NCBI GenBank assembly: GCA_019096065.1
Contig: JAGUCH010000005.1
Span: 3,038,001-3,102,000 of the forward strand
Origin: Paracyclopina nana
Taxonomy: Eukaryota > Arthropoda > Copepoda > Cyclopoida > Cyclopettidae
DNA: 64,000 nt
Direction: 5' to 3'
Below the pieces are notes generated by a model, which made no database searches, was not told where the DNA came from, and saw only the letters and a program-made list of their open reading frames with translations. The position numbers were made by a program, and so were the translations under genes. Within the stretch, counting starts at the first letter, position 1; each line of letters begins with the position of its first letter. Shown here one piece after another: positions 49,062 to 58,100 of this stretch.

Positions 49062-50612
49062 TTATTTGGCCTTTTTGTACATATGCGCCTTGGCACCATA
49101 TTTACGTACCAGAGTTGGAATGTCAAACTTTTTCTTGCACCCATTGTACGTCATGTGGCGAACTTTTCCGTAAATATCACGCTCGTAGAACTCCCGGTCA
49201 TTGACGCCCGTGATGGACCACTGGCATCCCGAAAATCCATTGGCATCGTTACCGTCAATATTGTAGTGGTCATTGAGGTAGAGAGCTATTTTAAGAGCCT
49301 CTTCGGGAGATTGCGACCATTCCAGAATCTTTTTCGCCCAGTACATGCGCAAAAATCCGTGCATTTTGCCCTCATTCATCATCTGAATCTGAGCAGCGTT
49401 CCAAATGTCGTCGTGCGTCTTGGCACCTTCAAATTCGGCCAACGTGTACACGTATGGCCTATAATCATTGCGATGCTCATCCAGCGTTTTTCTGCCCCAT
49501 TTGGGTGCCCCATCTATGCTGTCATACTCAGGAACGTAGTGGCAATAGTTCTCCGACAATTCACGCCACACGAGAGCCTCGTTAATGAAGGAGTCCATAG
49601 AGGCTTGATTTTGGCTGTATTTTTGGGTGTACACGAGGGCGCGTTGTGGCGACACTTGACCAAAGTGAAACCATGGAGACAAGTTGGACTGAGCGTTCAC
49701 GGTGGGGACGTTTCGCTGCTCAGCGTACTTGTTAAACCGCTCTTTCACAAAGGATTCCAGCATTGTCAGCCCAGCTTTGGTCCCAGGAACAGCCCACTCA
49801 ACAGGCTTAACCGACCTATCAAGATGTTTCATGCTGTCCAATATGCTGTTCCAATCGATGTCCTCAGCTTTGATTTTGGCATCAATTGGATGCCTGACAA
49901 GAGGCGGGTATTCAGTCAGATAAACATCGAGCAAGTTATGGATTTTTGTCCTGATAAGATAGGCTCTTGGTTCGTGCTTGGGTGAGGTCTCCCAAACGGG
50001 CACAACGTTGTGAGCATCTACTTGGCAGATGAAGGTACCCTTCGCTTTAAGAGCTTGGACCAGTTTCTGGACTTGAGTCTTGTGGGGCTTCAACGGACTG
50101 AAATCGACCACCAGACACTTAATATCTTGTTTCTCCAAGAAGTTGCAGACTCTTTCGTGTTGCTCAGTATCACCATGCAGTAAATGATAGCCAATATTGA
50201 GATTTTGGCATTCTTGAGCCACTTCCTGGTGGCCTTTTAGAGAGAAGTCATAGTGTCGCCAAGTGGATCCTGGATCATTGGGCGAAGGTGGCGCCAAAGC
50301 AGCCAAAAAGTGCAAAGGTAATCCGAATTGAAGGGCCAGCTTTTGGGCATACAATCCGGCCCAATTGTCTTGTACCCGTTGATCTCGGTGTATCCAGTAG
50401 GCAACACCTTTGCCCTTGGTCGCTATGGAGCCACTTCCACCAAGTATTTGCACACGTTTTTGGTTGAAAGCAAACTTTGTGACATTTTCGGCACACTTGC
50501 TTCTCGTGGCTTCGAGCTCAGAAAAAATGGAAGTCACCGGTTTCGCTGAGGTTTTAGCAGAGGTCGACTTGTCATTGCTCGGTGTCCACACTAGTTTTGG
50601 AGGTGGAGCCAT
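49062..50612 (-). CDS. phr: Class II CPD photolyase, intronless
   Basis: A single uninterrupted frame of 516 residues from the ATG at 50612 (aaaactATGGCT, good context). An in-frame ATG 15 codons upstream (50657) is also possible. The N-terminal antenna domain shows YWIHRDQRVQDNWA, then VVDFSPL and HNVVPVWETS. The FAD-binding C-terminal half carries class II signatures: LSPWFHFGQVSPQRA, WRELSENYCHY-VPEYDS, and GKMHGFLRMYWAKKILEW, followed by NGFSGCQWSITG. It binds cyclobutane pyrimidine dimers and splits them using blue or near-UV light via FADH-. Length matches animal class II enzymes. The absence of introns contrasts with every other complete host gene here and could reflect an old retroposition or intron loss. 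Its 5' end faces UNG. Confidence 0.96.
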   Translation of the reverse strand: MAPPPKLVWTPSNDKSTSAKTSAKPVTSIFSELEATRSKCAENVTKFAFNQKRVQILGGSGSIATKGKGVAYWIHRDQRVQDNWAGLYAQKLALQFGLPLHFLAALAPPSPNDPGSTWRHYDFSLKGHQEVAQECQNLNIGYHLLHGDTEQHERVCNFLEKQDIKCLVVDFSPLKPHKTQVQKLVQALKAKGTFICQVDAHNVVPVWETSPKHEPRAYLIRTKIHNLLDVYLTEYPPLVRHPIDAKIKAEDIDWNSILDSMKHLDRSVKPVEWAVPGTKAGLTMLESFVKERFNKYAEQRNVPTVNAQSNLSPWFHFGQVSPQRALVYTQKYSQNQASMDSFINEALVWRELSENYCHYVPEYDSIDGAPKWGRKTLDEHRNDYRPYVYTLAEFEGAKTHDDIWNAAQIQMMNEGKMHGFLRMYWAKKILEWSQSPEEALKIALYLNDHYNIDGNDANGFSGCQWSITGVNDREFYERDIYGKVRHMTYNGCKKKFDIPTLVRKYGAKAHMYKKAK

Positions 50613-51538
50613 AGTTTTACGCACTAACACGTAGCAAACTTGAGAAAACTTGAACATACAAGTTGATGACAACTTGCAAGAATTTTAACCTGAGGTAGAT
50701 TGACGAACTTTTCAAAATTACATAACTCGCTAAATTATGTTTACATTGCAGGGCTTTACCAACTATTTTTTCCTATTACCGCTATTTAGTCTGACAAAAC
50801 GCCAAAATTCATTAAATAACATACCTTAGACTTGTTTTGGTCTGGAAGCGACTTCGATGCTTTCAGCTGCTAGCTGTAAATAAGAATTAGTGATGGAACG
50901 AGCCGGAAATTTTCAGCTTGATCAAGCTTCAAGCTTTTTGAAAAGTGTTCGAGCGATCCCAAGCTTTTGAAAATTATTATCAAGCTTTTTCAAGCTCAAA
51001 ATTTCACATTTCAAGCTTTTTTCAAGCTTTTCACTTTTTTTGTATTTTAACAAAAAAAAAAAAGGCCAAAATTACCCAAAAAGCACAAATTATGACAGAA
51101 ACAGCTTTAACTTAGATTTGAGCACTTCACTCCCTCAAGTTTATGTTATTTTTAAAATTAGCACTTTTTTGTTTTGATTCAAATTTGATAAAGTTTTGAA
51201 ACTTTTTGGTGTCAAGCTTTTTCAAGCTTTGCATTTTTGGTTTCAAGCTTTTTCAAGCTTTTCAAAATTTGGTTCGAGCGATCCCAAGCTTTTTGCTTAT
51301 GTAGCTCAAGCTGGGTTTCAGCTTCAAGCTTTCAAGCCAAGCTGAAACTTGTTCCATCACTAATAAGAATAGAATATAGAAAGGTTTCGCTGAGTACTAT
51401 ACAATATTGCGCTAAAACAAGTTTCAAAATCAAAACATTCATTCCCGCCACAATATTCTCGCTTTTCTCGTGAAATCACGACGTACGTGTACAAAGAATA
51501 ATCACAGTGCCTTATCAAATTAATCTTCCAAGAATTGT
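50613..51538. promoter_or_regulatory. Shared divergent promoter region, photolyase / UNG
   Basis: 926 bp between the two start codons, of which 475 bp is an inserted MITE. Removing it (and one target-site copy) leaves about 440 bp. No specific factor site was identified. Confidence 0.5.
50888..51362. mobile_element. Non-autonomous hAT-type MITE with exact target-site duplication
   Basis: A 475-bp element with perfect 12-bp terminal inverted repeats, TAGTGATGGAAC at 50888-50899 and GTTCCATCACTA at 51351-51362. It is flanked on both sides by ATAAGAAT (50880-50887 and 51363-51370). The 8-bp duplication and TAGxGATGG-like ends are characteristic of hAT transposons. There is no coding capacity. 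The interior is built from many copies of CAAGCTTTTTCAAGCTT-like units, giving an unusual density of AAGCTT. The perfect termini and target duplication suggest a fairly recent insertion. Confidence 0.9.
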
Positions 51539-53114
51539 ATGAGAATGCCTGGAAAGCAAAAAGATATTACACAGTTCTTCGGCCCTAAATCTAAAAAGCA
51601 TTGTGAGCCTGAAGAAGAGGGATCAGATGTTAAAAAGAGGAGGATTAGCCCGTCTCCGCCATTGATGGCAAGCAAGCTTCCCCATGAAGACTCTTGTTCC
51701 TTGACCACCGAACAAAAAGAAAGGATGTCGACCAACAAAATATTAGCCAAGATTAAAGTCTCGAGCAAAAGCTTCCCCCATGCGCTCCATCACAGCATTG
51801 GACCTTCCTGGTTTGCTGCTTTGGAATCCGAGTTTTCCAAACCGTACTTCAAAAAGCTGAACGACTACCTTGGCAAAGAACGTGATTCAGCTACTAAAAT
51901 CTTCCCTCCTGAAGATGAGGTGAGCCTTGTTTGTTAACGGCCTCTTCAGGTAAACTCCCTTGCAACTTGAGGATTAATAGGCACACTTTGTAAGTAATGC
52001 ATTGGTGCAGCACATAATCTTCCACAGACTCAAGGCGAGTTCTACTCTGGGTCTTATTTTTCCTTTTTTAAATTCCTTTAATTTTAAGATAGGATTACTC
52101 GACTTTTTTTTAAACATTTCGAAATTTTCAGCCTTGAAAGCGTTTTACTACCTTTTTTCTTGGATGTAGGTACGTGCTGGATTACCACTTCAAAAATACT
52201 TTCTTTTGACTTTCAGGTCTGGAGCTGGACACACCATTTCCCCATTGAAGGAACTAAAGTTGTCATTCTAGGGCAAGACCCATATCATGGGATTAATCAA
52301 GCGCATGGCCTTTGTTTCTCGGTCAAGAGGCCAGTGCCGCCTCCACCATCGTTGGTCAACATGTTCAAAGAGCTGGAAGCTGATGTGCCAGGGTTTGTCA
52401 GACCCAATCATGGCTGCTTACTGGGATGGGCCAAGCAAGGCGTTCTTCTTCTCAATGCTTGTCTCACTGTAAGGCAGGCCCAGGCCAATTCCCACAAAGA
52501 CAAGGTAAATTGAAAACTATTTTTGGTGTAGTGCGTGTTCGAGCTCGTTCCCAAACTGTAATGCATACAAATTTATCCAGCTCCGAAGATTTATTTGATA
52601 AAGGCTTCTAAATCATGATACATTGCTCTGCGTAAGCTTAACCTCGTTTGAGAATTTTTCTAGGCATTCCAATTGTCATATCAAGTGCAAGCTTTTTTAT
52701 TTGGTGAGGCAATTTCTTCTATTGTGGAAGCCAAGCGAGCAAGTCCGTTTTATCTTTGCCAACATTGCTGTATTGCCAGTGTGACTGTCTCTCTCATTTA
52801 AATGCATTAGGGACAATTGGTAGCTCTGATCGATAAATGGACATCTCTTTCAGGGTTGGGAGACCTTGACTAATGCGGTAGTTAAACACATCAGCGAACA
52901 TTGCACGGGAGTTGTCTTTCTCCTCTGGGGCGCGTATGCCCAGAAAAAGGCAGATATCGTCGACAAAAGGCGCCATCACTTACTGAAAAGTGTCCATCCG
53001 TCACCATTGTCAGCTCATCGTGGATTTTTGGGCTGCAGGCATTTTTCCAAGTGCAACGAAATCCTTCAGTCCCAAGGGAAAAATCCGATCGATTGGGGAA
53101 AACTCGACGATTAA
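51539..53114 (+). CDS. Ung: Uracil-DNA glycosylase (family 1 UNG)
   Basis: Three exons: 51539-51919, 52217-52504, 52854-53114. All are phase 0 and give 309 residues, as in animal UNG. Residues 7-14 (QKDITQFF) form a textbook PCNA-interacting PIP box, followed by a basic KKRR nuclear-localisation stretch, as in nuclear UNG2. Catalytic motifs: GQDPYHG with D148, [20 protein letters not shown], and [11 protein letters not shown] with H271 and the intercalating Leu loop. UNG removes uracil from DNA at replication forks and after cytosine deamination, starting base-excision repair. It lies head-to-head with photolyase, and only 113 bp separate its stop from the next gene's ATG. A second ATG at codon 3 could also be the start. 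Confidence 0.96.
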
Positions 53115-53185
53115 AAAATCCAAGTACGTGCTTTCATTTCTGATGCTAACCCGTTGCTATGAGAAAAAAGCTGTGTTTGCTCGAG

Positions 53186-53191
53186 AATAAA
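53186..53191 (+). terminator. Probable poly(A) signal of Ung
   Basis: AATAAA 72 bp past the Ung stop and about 36 bp before the ATG of the C1q gene. If correct, the two transcripts nearly abut or overlap. Confidence 0.45.
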
Positions 53192-53227
53192 TATTTATGC
53201 TTCGCATCAGCACCTGTGAGTGCAAAA

Positions 53228-54927
53228 ATGCAGTTCCTTCGCTTTACACGTTCATTTTTTGCCCCGACTTCCCTATTGGTTGCTCTGGCGTTGGCAAATA
53301 CCAATAGTAAGGAAAGCCATGGAGGAAAAAACCTTTTAAAGTATCACGTTGCTTGCAAGTCACAACGCGTATTTGTCATAACTGCACCTGATTTTACTGA
53401 GTTTCAAATATAAGGTTGTAAATGTACTCTTTAATTGCCCTTTTTATATTCATAGTCGAGTATCCCTGGAGTTTCTTCATGATGAGCAATAAGCTAAAAA
53501 AGAACAATATTTTTTTCTCATATCTTAGATCAAGTATTAGCTAGTAGCCCCCAAATGGACCATGTGGCATTGGAAATTAGATCAGCCCTCAATTATCAGA
53601 CGGAAACTATTAAGAAGGAAATGCACAATCTGGTGGTAGGAGAAACAGCTCACAATTTGTACACGAATTGAAGGTGCTAGTAAATATTTATCTATTAGGA
53701 AGCTTTTGTTGGTGCATCTGAAAGTACCTTTCACCTGTTACAAAATATCGTTGCTGAAGCCAAATCAGTTGGAGTGCTCCAAAATGACGTTCGCGCCCTT
53801 GGCGCACAATTGGTAAGCTTTTGTATGATGTAGTTACGAAACATAACATTAATTAGCTTCCCAGTTGACTTGAGCGTACTCTGCTTCATTTGCAAATTAA
53901 CTCTTATTCATGCATAGTACATGCAATGCTTTCCGCTTATTATGAATCCTTTCAATTTTCCAATTCATAAGTGTTCAAAAAAAGGATTCAATGCGTTTTT
54001 CGGGCACAATTGGAAGTCATCGTGGAGAATCTGAATAGCAGGCAAAAGTCTCTTGAGAAAGAGACACATCTTGCGCAAGACCGACAAGGGATTCAACAAA
54101 AGAAGCTTGAAGAGGTGAAACTGTCCTTGAAAAGCCTTGAGCCTGTTAACAGCCTCTATTTTGATGCCTACAGGTCAGTTTCAATTATCAATAGCCTGTC
54201 TTATAATAGCTCTTCTTTTTCTTCTTCATTGCAATGAATTAGCCTACATCTGTGGGCGTCATTGAGCTATCTTGTAACCAGTTTTCAAAATCTCATGCAT
54301 CATTAAGAAAAGATGATAATGCGCTTTCAGGCTGACTGATTTTTCTGTGGAAGGAAATCTCACCTATAATGGCGTACGTGGAAGTTCTCCGAATATATTT
54401 GAGCCATTCAGTGGGATTTTTAAGGCGCCATCAAAAGGCGCCTACCTTCTCATGTTTCATGCCAACACTGTAAGCTCTCTCCTAATGTAGCAGCTCAACA
54501 CCCAACAGTTGAAAAGGTCAACGCAAGGCTGGTCTAATCCTATTACTTTCAGATGAAAGGCAAAGATGGCCTCATTCTTCTGAAACACAATGGCGCCACT
54601 TCCGGAGGAATTTACGACACAGATAACTACAACCACAATACTTTATCCCAGGCTGTGATTTTGGAGCTGCAGAAGGATGATTTGGTAAGAAAATTGCTCT
54701 TTGATAACATAAAACTCATTAATGGTCATCCGCAGCTTCTTTTGAGAGAGATTATATGGAGCGGCGGAGGTTTAGTGACTTCAGAGTACTGTTTTTATTG
54801 CGCTGTTAGCTGTTGTGAATTTTCCCGCTTAATAAACACTCACTTGAATACCCTCACACCAAACACATCTAGTTTTATTTTGATACTCCATTTACTTGTG
54901 ATTTCGCTGTGCTCCTATAATATATGA
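53228..54927 (+). CDS. Secreted coiled-coil C1q-domain protein; 3' end uncertain
   Basis: Exons: 53228-53306, 53529-53635, 53699-53812, about 54028-54173, 54331-54469, 54553-54684, and a last exon from 54736. Exon 1 encodes a signal peptide (MQFLRFTRSFFAPTSLLVALALA). Exons 2-4 form a Leu/Glu/Gln-rich coiled coil. From FDAYR the C1q/TNF-like jelly roll follows (LTYNGV, FEPFSGIFKAPSKGAYLLMFH, ILLKHNG, TLSQAVILELQKDDL). C1q-domain proteins are secreted trimers used as lectins or ligands in innate immunity and signalling. The fourth exon's start is doubtful: GAG|AAT at 54028 keeps phase. A 10-bp repeat of the exon 3 end at 54004-54013 suggests another junction. The last exon reads LLLREIIWSGGGLV to a stop at 54925. 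It runs over an AATAAA (54831) and probably into the retroelement, so the native C-terminus may be altered. Confidence 0.75.
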
Positions 54928-55096
54928 CATGTATGTGTGTGACCTCAAGGAAACTAGCTTGCTGCAGGCTAGGATCCATCTCGCTTTGTTTTGTTGAGAG
55001 TCGAGTTCCAGCCGCTGGAACTCTGGTTGTCCATTGACGCTTCGTGACGAGCAAGCTTCCACTTGCTGGCCTTGCCTTGCTTGTCTGGATTCTCCA
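54811..55096 (+). repeat. Probable 5' LTR of the BEL/Pao element (borders provisional)
   Basis: An LTR should lie just before the primer-binding site at 55099. The right end CA at 55095-55096 is two bases from it. The left end is placed at a TGTTG near 54811 because LTRs usually start TGT; this is a guess. AATAAA (54831) and a TATAATATA-like stretch (54917) fall inside. No second LTR copy is in the window, so the borders cannot be confirmed. Confidence 0.35.
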
Positions 55097-55098
55097 AG

Positions 55099-55116
55099 TG
55101 GTGCCGCGACCCGGGA
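55099..55116 (+). other. Putative tRNA primer-binding site
   Basis: TGGTGCCGCGACCCGGGA: begins TGG (complement of tRNA CCA) and continues with a GC-rich 15 bases, as expected for pairing to a tRNA 3' end. It lies two bases after a CA and 50 bp before the gag ATG. I could not assign the tRNA species. Confidence 0.6.
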
Positions 55117-55165
55117 GCGGGATGCAACCGGGACATCCTTTAGTCTTGGCGATCTAGACAACCAA

Positions 55166-58100
55166 ATGACCAAATCTCGACTCAAAAAGGTCAAAAAGTC
55201 ACCCAGAGCTGAGGCGTCAAAACCTCTGCCCACTCGGACAAGCAATAGACTAAACAAATTTCTTCCGCCTACCGACGACGAGATCGAGGCTCAGGTTGCC
55301 GAGCAAGCCAGGCTGAGTGTGGAACAATTGAGGAAGAAGCTGCAGAACAAAAGAGAGCCGCTTTTCAAAGCGAAGAAACCGCCCTCGATCCTGCTCAATA
55401 ACGACCCGGAGCCTCTGATAGAAGCGGGTGATGATGAGGACATTGTCGTTCTCGGAGAGCAGGGACAACGAGCCAAGGTTCCGCCTTTACCATTCTTGCC
55501 TTCGGACACATCGGCGGAGCCGAGTTCACCCCGGATTCCCACTCCAAGGTTGTCACCTATTCAATTGGCGGGCGACCTAGTCCAGTCCTTCTTTTCCAAC
55601 CTGTTCCAGCCTAACAAAACTATGGCTCAACCTAACGTGTCCGCTGCGGCAGCGGCCATGAAACCAAATCCGAATGACACATTGTACCTGTCGCCCAAAG
55701 GACCGCCTGTAATGACTCAGTCTGAACCCAATCTAGCGGAGCCCTCAGGACAATCGGTAAGCGCTGGGTCCAGCGATCATCGTCCGGGCAGCTCAGCGTC
55801 CTCAGGTCAATCGTCCAACTCTGAACAAGAGACCATCAGGACCCTGTCTCAAATTAGACAAGCTTCCGCGGCGAAAGAACACGCATACATCAAAGCTCGG
55901 CAAGACGCCGACAACTTCACCAAAGAGGCCGTATTAGCGGTCAAAGATGCAGCTTATGGACCTAACAATTTGAGAGATCTAGCTGATGGTGGAGCTCAAG
56001 TGGTTGACGCGTTAGCCATCGCAGTGCGTGAGTACGCTCGTACTTTGCCAAAAGTCGCTGCCAATCAACTCATGGAGGCGCACGAGCAAGAAACCTTGAC
56101 GCTGGGCTACTACATCGCATCGCTTGATGAAGTAAGAGTAAAGCTTATGACATCGCAAAATAAAAAACATTCGGTGTCCCTCACTCAACAAATGTCGAGA
56201 GAGCTGCAGAAGTTAAAGCAGATCGAGCTCAAGGAAAAGGAAGCCATGGATGCCATCCGAAGAGAGAGGGAAAAGTTAGCACAAGAGAAGAAAGAATTTG
56301 AACAACGAACTCAGCAAGTCGTGAATGCAAACCCTCCGGAGACAAGTACCTCTCAGTCCAGACCGCCTCAAGCAGGGTCACCTGTAACGGCACCACCGAA
56401 TACGTCCCCCCCGCTCCAGGATTCCAGCAGCTCGGATCGACGTGAACCTCCACACCCACCTCTGGTCTCGCCGCGAGCCGGCGGACGACAACAGGCCTTG
56501 CTGGCAGTCAGCAACATGTCCGCTGATCGAGCAGGAGAACTATCAGAAGCTGAAGCTCACTATTTGAATGTGAGAGCCCGGCTCAAGGCCGCAAATAGAG
56601 TAGCAGTGGAGCTCATCAACTCGCCCACGGCCGCGTCGGACGCGGTCAGCCGGGCCATCGACGACTTGAAGCAAGCGATAGCTGCCAGATCCGCCTTGGT
56701 TGCGCAGCACCCCGAACTCACCTCGTCGGCCTTTGTACAGTCGCTGGATGGACCTCTTCTGCTCACCGTGAATGAAACTACAAAAGAAGCAGATAAGTAC
56801 TTAGAGTCTCTCAAAGAAACCCACCTATTGCACTCTCAACGCCCTGAACATGTCGTTAATAATTATTTGGATTTGGTCACCCAAATTCAGTCCGTGTCGG
56901 CCAATGTGGAGCGTGAGATGACTGCATCAAAATCTTACGAAGTAGTCCATCAGCTGGCTACCCGAGTGCAGCAATTATGCCGCACAAAGGCCGAACTCCT
57001 GCGAGACCAGCCCTTTTTAAAAGTGGCCCCCCAAGTAATTCAAAAAGAACCTGAAATAGCGCGACTAACTCAATACGTCACGACTCGCGCCAATCATTAT
57101 ATCTCGCCTCAAGCCAAGCTGGCAGTTGTCCCGCAGCCTTTCTTTGACGCGTCGCTGTCACCCCCGCCTCCACCTCCCCGAGGACCGTGGCTCTACGACA
57201 ATGCTGACAAGAATAGTAGCGAAGATGACTCCAACGACGACTTTTACATCCGCCCGCGACGCTACTCCAGAAATGACAACAGGGCGAACTATGAAGACGA
57301 CCCGCAGCCGCTGCAGTCGACAAGACCAACAAACGTGCAATTTGCTCCACAGGAAGACCATTTCGACCCCTATGCAGCTGGGTTTTATAACTCTAATGCC
57401 AACCCGTCGTTCTATCAGTCAATAGCATCTGCTGCACGCCCCAATCGCACGGCCTCACAATATGACCCTTACCGACCTAACGCTCCCCGTGGTCGAGGGC
57501 GTGGCCGTCGCACCCCGGATGATCATGACCGACCAAACATGCCACCAAATCGACCACCCCCGCCAGATCGTGGACGAAACGCACCTCCACCAAATTCTGG
57601 AGGCCAAGATTCAGATGATCCTCACCCCCCTGGAGGACCTGGCCGACCCCCTCCGCCGAATCCTTGGGGAAACGAGCCACCATCAAATCCGTGGGCTGAA
57701 AACCGGAGGCCACCACCTGCCACAAACTCGGATGGTCAACAACAATCAAGCCTATACCAAAACATCAAACTCAAACCGTTGGATCTAGAAGGATTCACAG
57801 GAAAGAATCCTTCGGAATACTTTGTTTTCAAGCAAAATTTCAAATTTCTTGTCCACGACAACCCCACTATTTCCATGGCTGAAAAATTCGGACGCCTAGT
57901 AGAAAAAACTTCAGGCGGCTCCGCCAACCGAAACTTTGTGTATCTGGCTCGAACCCCTGAAAATTATTACAAAGCGCTACAATCTCTGGAGCAAACTTAT
58001 GGAAACGTCGACCGGCAGATAAACTACGCATACAACAACCTCAGCGATTTAGGCATCATTGATCACACCAACGTGGATTCTGTGTCCAATGCTCAAGCGG

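Noticed and set aside
49035..49985. 316-codon plus-strand frame antisense to photolyase
   Set aside because: Shadow of the photolyase coding strand; no features of its own.
55034..55165. Upstream 44 codons of the gag-pol frame
   Set aside because: They begin at a TTG and cover the primer-binding site; the first ATG is at 55166.
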